This document shows positions 8,251-16,385 of a stretch of 64,000 nucleotides of DNA, piece after piece. The notes under the pieces were generated by a model that did no database searches, was not told the DNA's origin, and was given only the letters and a program-made list of their open reading frames with translations. The position numbers were made by a program, and so were the translations under genes. Location of the stretch: assembly GCA_964606065.1 (NCBI GenBank), contig CAZSEX010000001.1:62001-126000 (forward strand), given 5' to 3'. The DNA comes from JAFGHJ01 sp964606065 (lineage in GTDB: Bacteria; Hydrothermota; UBA3072). Each line of letters begins with the position of its first letter. Within the stretch, counting starts at the first letter, position 1.

Positions 8251-9273
8251 TTAAAATTTTGCCTTGAGATAGCAGTTCAATATAAAAGAACCCACACTCT
8301 CAGATGAGAATTCATCTGTTTCTTCTCCCGAAACAGGAAAGTAAATACCGGTTAAAAAATCCACTCCGTGCATGACTTCATTCTGATAATATGCGGAAAT
8401 AAGACCGCTTTCATCTTCGAGATTGAAAATGGCGGAACAACCGATACTTCTTCCCATAGGAACAAAATGAAAGGCATTAAAAAAAAGGTAATGAGTACCC
8501 ATAAGAGATAAACCTTCTCTGGGCGATTGATACCTTTCTCCTCCGTTGTAAAGATACTCAAACATAGTCATAAAATTGCCGAAACTGTAGTCGAAACCGG
8601 TCGCGCTGGTTACGTTAATGCTGTCACTCCGCGCAATCTCGAATAAAGTTTCGTTAAACAAAGATATTACTAAATCTCCTTTAAAACCGAATCCGGTCAG
8701 AAAAGTTTCTCTCTTTCCCTCGTACATACCGATAATACTGTAGTCGAAGGAACCTACATGAGAGGTTAAATTCAAAAGATGTGAGGAAGAATCGACTACT
8801 GTTTCAGGTCTGCATACGTACTCCAGTGAAGTCATGGGTGTGAGAAATTTTCTTAAGCGCAAACCGTCTATACCTTTATAAATAACACTTTCTTTAAAAA
8901 ACTGCGGTCCGAGAAAAACATTCAACGGTTGGAAAAAATTTGTATAATGATACTGCGGTAAAAATCTTCCCAAAGTTAAATGTATATCGAACAGACTCGT
9001 CTCAAAGTTCAGTCTCTGGATATCGAACTCCTCCTGTATTTCCGTACCGGGCTGGGTAATTAAAGAAAATGAAAGATTTGTCTCCAATTCAAAATCGTCA
9101 TTAGAGGGTTTGAGCATTTTTAAATAAAAAAGGTTGAGATCATAGTACTGCCAATCTCCTCTTATACGCATGATCGCTAAATTATTATAATACGTCCCGT
9201 ATGTGTTTATCTGGGTATAAGCAAAAAACGGAATCAGCAGAAAGCATATAAAAACAAATAATTCTTTTTTCAT
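8251..9273 (-). CDS. Predicted outer-membrane beta-barrel protein of the Lol-like operon
   Basis: A 340-residue protein with a signal peptide (KELFVFICFLLIPFFAYTQ) followed by alternating aromatic strands and a final phenylalanine (..LKAKF), as in outer-membrane barrels. Segments such as LTLGRFLPQYHY and FFQPLNVFLGP recall the DUF1302/porin-like barrels often encoded next to LolA-like proteins. I do not recognise a specific family. It overlaps the LolA-like gene by four bases and is the last gene of the five-gene operon, suggesting it is the outer-membrane endpoint or substrate of that exporter. Confidence 0.65.
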   Translation of the reverse strand: MKKELFVFICFLLIPFFAYTQINTYGTYYNNLAIMRIRGDWQYYDLNLFYLKMLKPSNDDFELETNLSFSLITQPGTEIQEEFDIQRLNFETSLFDIHLTLGRFLPQYHYTNFFQPLNVFLGPQFFKESVIYKGIDGLRLRKFLTPMTSLEYVCRPETVVDSSSHLLNLTSHVGSFDYSIIGMYEGKRETFLTGFGFKGDLVISLFNETLFEIARSDSINVTSATGFDYSFGNFMTMFEYLYNGGERYQSPREGLSLMGTHYLFFNAFHFVPMGRSIGCSAIFNLEDESGLISAYYQNEVMHGVDFLTGIYFPVSGEETDEFSSESVGSFILNCYLKAKF

Positions 9274-10001
9274 TTCAAAAGATTTTGCCTGGAAAAAGTT
9301 CCTTCAGGTATTTTAACGTTTAGCTCTAAATCTTTTAGCTCAAAAACAGTGGAAGACCCCTTCCGCAGCTCATCTGTCATTTTTATTTTAACAGGAAAGT
9401 CTTTCCCTTTTATCTTTCTTGTTTCCAGAACTTCAGCGCTTTTCATCAGTCGTCCGGACAGCGCGTAAAACTCATATTTATACGGTACAAAATTTTCTTT
9501 CCCCACCCATATTTTTTGCCTGGCATAGGGGGCGTCTTCTTTATCGGATTCTAAATCAAGAATATAGCACATCTCCTCTCCGATTTTTTCCTCTCCCGCG
9601 ATAGTCGCTTCATACATTTCGCTCAATTTTTGACTCTCCATCATATCTTCAAAACTGAAATCGGAACCCATAATACTTCTTTTAAGCAAATGTCCCGATA
9701 TTTTTATCACATCCTCATCTTCGGCAATCCAGAGCTCGTCTTCGATTTTCAGATATTTTACACCGAAATCTTCTCTGTTTGTAAATTCTACAAAAGCCTT
9801 TTCATCGCCGACCGAACTGCCTTTAAAAGTTTTCACGAATGTTCTGTCTCCTTTATTGATGACGAACTCACCCGTATAAACCATCGTTTCCGCGTAGGAA
9901 TTATCCTCCATCTTTTTCAGTATTTCTAAACCTGTAAGCTCGGCGGCTACGGTCGGGATAAAACAAAAAAGACAAAAGAAGAATAAAATATATTTTTTCA
10001 T
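9270..10001 (-). CDS. LolA-like outer-membrane lipoprotein-sorting family protein
   Basis: A 243-residue periplasmic protein with a signal peptide (KKYILFFFCLFCFIPTVAA). The start GLEILKKMEDNSYAETMVYTG and strands with VKYLKIEDELWIAEDEDVIKI followed by MGSDFSFEDMM are characteristic of the LolA-like 'outer membrane lipoprotein-sorting protein' family (PF17131-type), which folds as a lipid-binding half barrel. Likely carries a lipid or lipoprotein between the ABC permeases encoded upstream and the outer membrane. It is not canonical LolA. Thirteen bases separate it from the permease gene. Confidence 0.85.
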   Translation of the reverse strand: MKKYILFFFCLFCFIPTVAAELTGLEILKKMEDNSYAETMVYTGEFVINKGDRTFVKTFKGSSVGDEKAFVEFTNREDFGVKYLKIEDELWIAEDEDVIKISGHLLKRSIMGSDFSFEDMMESQKLSEMYEATIAGEEKIGEEMCYILDLESDKEDAPYARQKIWVGKENFVPYKYEFYALSGRLMKSAEVLETRKIKGKDFPVKIKMTDELRKGSSTVFELKDLELNVKIPEGTFSRQNLLK

Positions 10002-10014
10002 ATTAAACCTCCTT

Positions 10015-11244
10015 TCAGGTCGCCCTAAGCGCTTTTATGGGATCGACTTTAACCGCTTTGAAAGCGGGTATGGAAGCAAAAATTATAGTAACCAGGAAAC
10101 CAAATATAAAAGCGAATATTACCGTTTGCCACTCTGCCCTTAGATAAATAACATTGGAAATATTCATTTCCGACATAGTATCGCCGAAGAGCGCCAGTGT
10201 ATTAATGCCGACTCTGGACAAAATATAAGAAACTAAACCACCGGAGAGCGAACCCAGCAAACTGCCTATAAAACTCAATATGCCCGCTTCTGTTACAAAA
10301 AGACCAAGAACTTCTCCCTGACTCATACCCAGCGCGGTCAAAGCGCCTATCTCCCGTTCTCTTTCGTAAACTGATATCAAAATAGTATTTATTATAACAA
10401 AACTCGCGAGAAGCAGAAAGAAGAAATAAACAACATTGTAAATTTGACTCGCAATCCGGATCATATTATAGTAATTACCCTGCTCTTTCCACGACTTAGC
10501 TATATACTCTCCGGGCAGGATAGAGTTTGCTTTATCCTCAACCGCCTGACTTTTTTCTCTATCATCGAGCAAAAGCAGCAACTCGGTCGTTCCATCTCCC
10601 ATCTTCACCAAATCCTGAACTCTCACGATCGGAGCGATGAGGAGTCTTTCATCAAGAGCTTTTATCCCGTAGGTAAATATTCCTTTTATTTTGAAAGATT
10701 CGACCGAAATGGAGTTGTAAATGGTTTGAGATAATAAAGTTATCTTCTGCCCGGTATGCAGGTCGAATTTTTCGGCAAATCCCGAACCGACCAAAATACC
10801 TTTAGAATCGGAAGAAAGATATTCTCCTTCCACTATTTTTTCATGGATTACATTAAATCTTTTTTCTTTTTCAGGATCTATACCCATAAGCTGGGTGTAA
10901 TAATTTTTATCGTTAAGATTCAGCATTACCGGAGCTTTAATACGGGGTGTGGCAAAATCGACGTTTTCCAGATTTTCCAGATTTTCAATTTGTTTGTCGA
11001 CCTCGTACACGTAATATTCCAGAGGCTGGATTTTTTCTTTTTCCAGATATTTCTTATGCGCTATTTTCACATGACCGGTTTCCAGCATTATCGCGTTATT
11101 TAAGGCGTTATCCCAGAGACCACCTATAAATGATTTAAAAATAACCACCAGAAATGTGGCAAAAAAGACAGCCGTAATGGTTAGAAAAGTCCTCCTTTTA
11201 TTACGAAATATATTTTTAAAACCGAGTTCTATTATTTTTTTCAT
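10015..11244 (-). CDS. ABC transporter permease, FtsX/LolE/MacB type (second of pair)
   Basis: A 409-residue permease with one N-terminal helix, a large periplasmic MacB-PCD-like domain (about residues 45-260) and three C-terminal helices, ending in PAFKAVKVDPIKALRAT, the classical FtsX coda. It starts four bases inside the preceding permease gene. The fold is shared by LolCE and MacB, which drive mechanotransmission in the periplasm rather than passing substrate through the membrane. With the LolA-like gene downstream, lipid or lipoprotein release is the best guess. Confidence 0.9.
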   Translation of the reverse strand: MKKIIELGFKNIFRNKRRTFLTITAVFFATFLVVIFKSFIGGLWDNALNNAIMLETGHVKIAHKKYLEKEKIQPLEYYVYEVDKQIENLENLENVDFATPRIKAPVMLNLNDKNYYTQLMGIDPEKEKRFNVIHEKIVEGEYLSSDSKGILVGSGFAEKFDLHTGQKITLLSQTIYNSISVESFKIKGIFTYGIKALDERLLIAPIVRVQDLVKMGDGTTELLLLLDDREKSQAVEDKANSILPGEYIAKSWKEQGNYYNMIRIASQIYNVVYFFFLLLASFVIINTILISVYEREREIGALTALGMSQGEVLGLFVTEAGILSFIGSLLGSLSGGLVSYILSRVGINTLALFGDTMSEMNISNVIYLRAEWQTVIFAFIFGFLVTIIFASIPAFKAVKVDPIKALRAT

Positions 11245-12482
11245 CCGAATTTACCCGCGCTTTTTAATGTCTCGGCAATACTTCTTTTCAAAGCCCTTCT
11301 GGCAGGGAATATAGATATAAAGCTCGCCGATACGGTCGTAAATATCACCGCGGTTATCATCATGCCGAAATCCCATTTTGAGCGAAAAACAGCGGAAACC
11401 CGATATCCGTAACTTATATCTCCCACATAATTCGACATATCCCATCCGTATTGAATCAGATACCATGTGACGATCGCGCCCAGTACGAGCCCCATAATAC
11501 CTCCCATTAGCCCCAGACCCCCTGATTCAAATATAAAATTTAAAATAATCTCTCTGTTGGTCATTCCCATCGCCCGCATCATGCCTGTTTCTCCCGTTCT
11601 TTCAAAAACCGCCATGTTCATCGTGTTCGCGATTCCGACTGCTATTATAATAAATGTCATCATAAGCATCATAGAAGTGCCGCCTCTTTTCCCCTCTCTG
11701 ATATCCATGTAGTCCTGAGCCAGCTCTCCCCAGGTTTTAACAGTCACCCCTTCTATGTCTCCGATTTCTTTTTTTATTTCCCGGCTGAGCGTTTCTGCTT
11801 TTTCTTCTGTCTTGATACTTATCAAAGTAATATCTCCGCCCATGGCAAGCAAAGTATTCGCGGCATCGATCGAAATATAGAAAAAGTTTTTGTTCACTTC
11901 GGGATTCGGAGTCTCGAACAAAGCTGTAATTTTAAAAGCGTCCGCGTTATGAGCTCCTGTTTTTGTATCCGTTTCTACAATAAGATAATCTCCAATTCCA
12001 ACGTCAAGCAACTCGGCTGTGTTCTTGCTTATCAATATCTCGTTTCCATTTTCGGGAAGACTCCCTTCATATACCATCTCATACAGGTCATAGACTTTCC
12101 TGTGAGATTCTGCTTCTATGCCCATACCGAAAAAAGGATAAGAATCTCCGGTAACTTCATTTATCAAACTTGCCTTAAATTTAATTTCGGGAGTATATTC
12201 CAGACCCTTTTCTTCTAAAATTTTTTCTATCTTTTTCCTCCCCCTGATAACTTCATCTACCGGGATGTAGTTTTCTTCTTCGAAAAATTCAGAGTTACCT
12301 ATTTTCATTGAAGCTGTTTCGTATTTTTTAAGATTTCGAATAGATGCGTCGTCAGCCCATTCCAGCATTCCGTTAAAGAACAAAAGGATACAGACCCCGA
12401 TAGCGAGAGAAAGGCAGGTAAGAAAGGTTCTTTCTTTATACCTGAGAAGATTTTTAAAACCTAATTTAAAAAGGAATTTCAT
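11241..12482 (-). CDS. ABC transporter permease, FtsX/LolC/MacB type (first of pair)
   Basis: A 413-residue paralogue of the next gene: N-terminal helix, periplasmic domain about residues 40-270, then three helices with the motif MAVFERTGETGMMRAMGMT of FtsX permeases, and a PARRALKRSIAETLK ending. It overlaps the ATPase gene by four bases, so ATPase and permeases are translationally coupled. Two different permeases imply a heterodimer, like LolCE and unlike homodimeric MacB. Confidence 0.9.
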   Translation of the reverse strand: MKFLFKLGFKNLLRYKERTFLTCLSLAIGVCILLFFNGMLEWADDASIRNLKKYETASMKIGNSEFFEEENYIPVDEVIRGRKKIEKILEEKGLEYTPEIKFKASLINEVTGDSYPFFGMGIEAESHRKVYDLYEMVYEGSLPENGNEILISKNTAELLDVGIGDYLIVETDTKTGAHNADAFKITALFETPNPEVNKNFFYISIDAANTLLAMGGDITLISIKTEEKAETLSREIKKEIGDIEGVTVKTWGELAQDYMDIREGKRGGTSMMLMMTFIIIAVGIANTMNMAVFERTGETGMMRAMGMTNREIILNFIFESGGLGLMGGIMGLVLGAIVTWYLIQYGWDMSNYVGDISYGYRVSAVFRSKWDFGMMITAVIFTTVSASFISIFPARRALKRSIAETLKSAGKFG

Positions 12483-13150
12483 TCGGTAATCTTTCCGTCT
12501 CTAAGTTTTATTCGCCGCCTCGAGTATTCCATCACCATGGGATCGTGGGTGGCAAAAAGAAAAGTTATCTTATCTTCCTTATTAAGTTTTCTCATAAGCT
12601 TCATAATTTCTCCCCCCGTAGCGGAATCGAGATTAGCGGTAGGTTCATCTGCCAATACGAGTACGGGGTCTTTGATAAGAGCCCGGGCGACAGCCACTCT
12701 CTGCTGCTGACCTCCGGAGAGCGCCGCCGGTCTTCGCTCTTCCATTCCCTTAAGCCCAACCTTTTCTAAAAGACTATAAACCTTTTTCTTTATTTCTTTT
12801 TCGGAAATACCAAGTAAATTTAGAGGGAAAGCGACGTTTTCGAAAGCCGTAAGAACGGGAATCAAATTAAAAGTCTGGAATACGAATCCGATTTTTTCTC
12901 TTCTGAAAAGAGTCCGTTCTTTTCTGTTTAATTTACTCAGATCGTCACCGTCGAAAGTTATCATCCCGGAGGTAGGGGAATCCAGAGCTCCTATCAGATT
13001 AAAAAGAGTGGTCTTCCCGCTGCCGGAAGGCCCCGTAATCACCGAGAATTCTCCGTTTTCTATTGAAAGGGTAACTCCTCGCAGGGCTTTTGTTTCAGTT
13101 TCTCCGGAAATATAAATCTTACTTAAATCTTTAGTTTTAATTAGTTCCAT
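12479..13150 (-). CDS. ABC transporter ATPase, LolD/MacB type
   Basis: A 223-residue ATPase with Walker A GPSGSGKTT, Q-loop FVFQTFNLIP, signature LSGGQQQRVAVARAL, Walker B VLVLADEPTANLD and H-loop FATHDP. The sequence pattern is that of the LolD/MacB/FtsE group. It heads the operon that continues with two FtsX permeases, a LolA-like carrier and an outer-membrane protein. Energises that machine from the cytoplasmic face. Confidence 0.95.
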   Translation of the reverse strand: MELIKTKDLSKIYISGETETKALRGVTLSIENGEFSVITGPSGSGKTTLFNLIGALDSPTSGMITFDGDDLSKLNRKERTLFRREKIGFVFQTFNLIPVLTAFENVAFPLNLLGISEKEIKKKVYSLLEKVGLKGMEERRPAALSGGQQQRVAVARALIKDPVLVLADEPTANLDSATGGEIMKLMRKLNKEDKITFLFATHDPMVMEYSRRRIKLRDGKITE

Positions 13151-13197
13151 ATCTTCCCCCTATATTAGATACAGATTAACACATATCCCGTACTGTA

Positions 13198-13225
13198 ATT
13201 ATCGGATTTTAATTTTATTTGTCAA
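13198..13225 (-). promoter_or_regulatory. Promoter of the Lol-like export operon
   Basis: On the minus strand TTGACA (13225-13220) and GATAAT (13203-13198) are 16 bases apart, with the ATG of the ATPase gene about 48 bases downstream of the -10 box. Confidence 0.6.
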
Positions 13226-13285
13226 CCTCGTAACCACAGATTACACAAGACTTCTTTTTTGTTTTTTGTTGCTGTTAACAGAGAC

Positions 13286-13406
13286 TGTGCCAAAATTATC
13301 AATTTCGCTCGTAGGGCACGGCTTTAGCCGTGCTAAGATATTGGCAATCATTTATTTTGCAAACCTAAAGGTTTGCCCTACAATGAAAAACTGGGATTTT
13401 GGCACA
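13286..13406. repeat. 121-bp element with 11-bp perfect terminal inverted repeats and two inner hairpins
   Basis: TGTGCCAAAAT at 13286-13296 is the exact reverse complement of 13396-13406. Inside, GTAGGGC (13311-13317) faces GCCCTAC (13375-13381), and two palindromes lie between them: GCACGGCTTTAGCCGTGC (13316-13333) and GCAAACCTAAAGGTTTGC (13359-13376). It encodes nothing. The form is that of a non-autonomous MITE-like or REP-type element. No clear target-site duplication was seen. Confidence 0.7.
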
Positions 13407-13475
13407 ACCTCAGCTGTAAGCTGAGAGCGAGTTTTTACTACTAACTACTCTCTACTTACTACTCCTTATAATCAT

Positions 13476-13504
13476 TTGACATTTCCGTTGTATTTAATTA
13501 TAAT
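13476..13504 (+). promoter_or_regulatory. Consensus sigma-70 promoter of the TPR lipoprotein-protease pair
   Basis: TTGACA (13476-13481), 17-base spacer, TATAAT (13499-13504): a perfect match to the housekeeping consensus. The start codon with a GGGGG-type ribosome binding site lies 57 bases downstream of the -10 box. Confidence 0.85.
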
Positions 13505-13561
13505 ATGGAAGCGATATTTTTATATTGCATTTTATCGCTTTTAAAAAAAGGGGGTAATTTT

Positions 13562-14722
13562 ATGTTTCGCTTTTTAAAATGTATTTTTATATTGATAATT
13601 CTTATCTTTATCGTTAATTGCCCGACCGGACCTTATATTAAAATCGATAAAAGCATCGAGGAATTACAGGAAGCGCTGCGGGCAGACACCAATAATGCTG
13701 TAGCCTACTACAATCTGGGCATTGGATATACAGCCGAGCAGCAATATGAAAATGCTCTGGATTATTTTCATAAGGCTTTAGAGAGAGAGCCTCATTTTTC
13801 CGACGCCTATTTCGCGATTTACTGTGTCGAGTTTGCCAGAGACAAGAAACTATACGCGAAATCATTCGAAGAAGAACTCGAACCTGAAATTCAAAAGAAA
13901 ATCGACGAAATCCGAAGTTATTTCGAATACGCTATATTATATGATCCCTTTTTCGACTGGAAACTTTCTACTCTACTTCTGGAAAGAAGACCTATAAGTG
14001 ATAATCCCTTTACACAAATGCTTATAGATAGAATTTATGAAGGTCTTGTTCAATTCAGACTTGGCAATTATGAAAAAGCAGTGAAAAAGTTTGACTATTT
14101 AATTGAAAAAGCACCGGAATTCAGACAGGCTTATCTTTTTAGAGGAATGGCTCAAGCACAGCTGCAAAATTATGAAGAAGCTATCGAAGATTTCCGGTTT
14201 TTAATAGATAAATTAGAGGAATATAATAAAGAAAAGGTTCTGCCCATTTATCTAAATCCCGCTGAATTGTATTACCTGATCGCTTTCGCATATATAAAAC
14301 AAGGTAGTATTGATGAAGCTGAGGAAATGTTTAAAAAAGTCATCATGGAAAATATGGGTTTTTATATGGCACATTATCAGATTTCAAATATTTGTAAAAT
14401 GAGAGGAGATTACGCGGGTGCATTAAAAGAATTAGATGCGGCAATAATCGGTAATCCAAACGATGCGATTTTTCATTTTTCTAAAGGAGTATGTTTGAAT
14501 ACAATGAGAAGAGATTGGGAAGCTATACAGGAGTACAAAAAGTCCATATCCATAAACCCTTACTACCCCAAACCTTACTATACTCTTGCTGTCGTTTCTG
14601 AATCATTTGAGAATGAAGAAGAAGCGATTAAAAACTATCGAATTTTTATCGATAAAGCCCCTGAAAGCCTGATTGAATTTATAGAAAAAGCACAAATGAA
14701 AATAGATTCGTTAGAAGAATAA
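13562..14722 (+). CDS. TPR-repeat lipoprotein, probable adaptor of the adjacent S41 protease
   Basis: A 386-residue protein starting MFRFLKCIFILIILIFIVNC, a lipoprotein signal with the lipid-anchored cysteine at residue 20. It is followed by at least seven tetratricopeptide repeats (for example YYNLGIGYTAEQQYENALDYF, AYLFRGMAQAQLQNYEEAIEDF in shorter pieces NYEEAIEDF, DYAGALKELDAAI). I chose this ATG over one 57 bases upstream because it has an AAAAGGGGG site and gives a clean signal peptide; the upstream ATG touches the -10 box. Next to an S41 protease this mirrors NlpI-Prc of E. coli and LbcA-CtpA of Pseudomonas, where a TPR lipoprotein delivers substrates. That role is inference. Confidence 0.85.
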   Translation: MFRFLKCIFILIILIFIVNCPTGPYIKIDKSIEELQEALRADTNNAVAYYNLGIGYTAEQQYENALDYFHKALEREPHFSDAYFAIYCVEFARDKKLYAKSFEEELEPEIQKKIDEIRSYFEYAILYDPFFDWKLSTLLLERRPISDNPFTQMLIDRIYEGLVQFRLGNYEKAVKKFDYLIEKAPEFRQAYLFRGMAQAQLQNYEEAIEDFRFLIDKLEEYNKEKVLPIYLNPAELYYLIAFAYIKQGSIDEAEEMFKKVIMENMGFYMAHYQISNICKMRGDYAGALKELDAAIIGNPNDAIFHFSKGVCLNTMRRDWEAIQEYKKSISINPYYPKPYYTLAVVSESFENEEEAIKNYRIFIDKAPESLIEFIEKAQMKIDSLEE

Positions 14723-14758
14723 TAACCTTTACAAAAAAACTAAAAAATGAGGTTTTTT

Positions 14759-16324
14759 ATGAAAAAAAAGATATTAATATGTTTAGTGTCCCTGATTGTT
14801 TCTTCTGCAAATAGCCGGGTTTACGCACAGGATGATGGTTTGTATCAGGAAATGATGTTTTTTTCCAATGTTTTGAATCATATAAGAGCAAATTATGTTG
14901 AAGAAGTAGAACCTTCGAAACTTATAGGAGCGGCTGTGTACGGCGTTTTGACCTCTCTCGACCCTCACACAATTTATCTTAATTCTTATCAATATAATAA
15001 ATTACTTGAAATTTCTGAGGGCAAGAGCTGTGGAGTGGGGATAGAATTTGCCATAATAGACGGATTGCCGACTGTTATTTCGATTATAAGAGGAGGCCCG
15101 GCAGATAACAATGCCATACAGACAGGTGATGTTCTTATAAAAGTCGACGATAGATACGTCACAGACAAAACAGAACCCGAGCTACAATTACTACTTGCGG
15201 GCGAAAAAGGGTCGAAAGTCGACCTGACTTTTAAAAAGCCATCTATGCACGGTGATTTTATAGTTGAAATTAAAAGAGGAGAAGTGCCGATTCGAAGTGT
15301 CGATTATTATTTCATCGCAGGTTCAGGCATCGGTTATATTAAAGTAGACAGATTCTCAAAAAAAACGCCGGAAGAAATTTTAACAGCTCTAAAAGATTTA
15401 AGAAAAAAAGGAATGGAGAATCTGATTCTGGATTTAAGAGATAATCCCGGAGGATTGCTTGAAAGCGCTGTAGGCGTAAGCGATTTATTTATCCCTGAAG
15501 ATGAAATCATTGTCGAAATTAAGGGAAGAAAAGAGGTTTCGAACAGAACTATACGTGCCACCGATAGAACAAAAGAACCAGTTTATCCTGTCATTATTAT
15601 AATAAACCGGGGTTCTGCCAGCGCCTCGGAATTGGTGTCGGGTTGCCTTCAGGACTACGACAGAGCTTTGATTGTAGGAGAAAACAGTTTTGGCAAAGGA
15701 CTTGTACAGAACGATTTCTTATTGGATTTCGGCGGAGCTATCCTGATGACAATTGCCAGATATTACACTCCGAGCGGTAGGATTATCCAGCGTGATTACG
15801 AAGGGAAGAGTTTGAGGGAATATTTAGCCGAAATAAAAGCTCCGGATACAACAAAACTGGATAGCGCATTCATTTTCAAAACTAAAGGAGGTCGCAAAGT
15901 TTTCGGCAAAGGGGGAATTACCCCTGATATTATTATGCGGAAGGACACAACTAATATCCTGGAATCCGGAGAGCTTAAAAACTTGATATTTAAATACAGC
16001 GTTGAATTTGTAACCGATAAAAGAGCAAGATTGAAAAATTATAAAAAAGTCGATAATTATGCCAGCGATTTTATCGTAAATGAGGAAAACTTTGAAGAAT
16101 TTCTTGGTAAAGCTGATGAGGAAGGCTTGAACGTCGAAGAGATAAAAAAAGAAGAACGGATTATAAAAAATCTTATAAAGACTGAAATCGCCGGTATTTA
16201 TTGGGGAAAAAGAGAAGAAATGATAGTTTCTTTAAAAGGCGACTTACAATTTCAGAAAGCGCTGGGATATTTGAACCAGGCAGACGAAATTTTAAAGTTA
16301 TACAAAAAAAACTTTAAGTTATAG
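14759..16324 (+). CDS. S41-family C-terminal processing protease (CtpA/Prc-like) with PDZ domain
   Basis: A 521-residue exported serine protease. Signal peptide: KKKILICLVSLIVSS. A PDZ domain (GVGIEFAIIDGLPTVISII, then GPADNNAIQTGDVLIKVDD) precedes the catalytic core, which shows GYIKVDRFSKKTPEE, LRDNPGGLL, the serine region RGSASASELVSG and the lysine in NSFGKGLVQ, the Ser-Lys dyad of the family. A C-terminal helical extension of about 120 residues is longer than in small CtpAs. I chose the ATG at 14759 because GAGG lies just upstream; an ATG 12 bases earlier lacks a site. Probably cotranscribed with the TPR lipoprotein (24-36 base gap) and likely to trim envelope or cell-wall proteins. Confidence 0.93.
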   Translation: MKKKILICLVSLIVSSANSRVYAQDDGLYQEMMFFSNVLNHIRANYVEEVEPSKLIGAAVYGVLTSLDPHTIYLNSYQYNKLLEISEGKSCGVGIEFAIIDGLPTVISIIRGGPADNNAIQTGDVLIKVDDRYVTDKTEPELQLLLAGEKGSKVDLTFKKPSMHGDFIVEIKRGEVPIRSVDYYFIAGSGIGYIKVDRFSKKTPEEILTALKDLRKKGMENLILDLRDNPGGLLESAVGVSDLFIPEDEIIVEIKGRKEVSNRTIRATDRTKEPVYPVIIIINRGSASASELVSGCLQDYDRALIVGENSFGKGLVQNDFLLDFGGAILMTIARYYTPSGRIIQRDYEGKSLREYLAEIKAPDTTKLDSAFIFKTKGGRKVFGKGGITPDIIMRKDTTNILESGELKNLIFKYSVEFVTDKRARLKNYKKVDNYASDFIVNEENFEEFLGKADEEGLNVEEIKKEERIIKNLIKTEIAGIYWGKREEMIVSLKGDLQFQKALGYLNQADEILKLYKKNFKL

Positions 16325-16339
16325 AATACTTTCAATCTA

Positions 16340-16368
16340 TTGACTTATAATTAAAGAAACCTTATTTT
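16340..16368 (+). promoter_or_regulatory. Likely promoter of the GH116 gene
   Basis: TTGACT (16340-16345), 17 bases, TATTTT (16363-16368). The -35 box is good and the -10 box matches four of six positions. Confidence 0.45.
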
Positions 16369-16385
16369 AAATAAAAGGAAGTAAA

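Noticed and set aside
13409..13425. Terminator from the CTCAGC/GCTGAG hairpin after the 121-bp element
   Set aside because: Only six base pairs and no T run, and no gene ends nearby on the plus strand.
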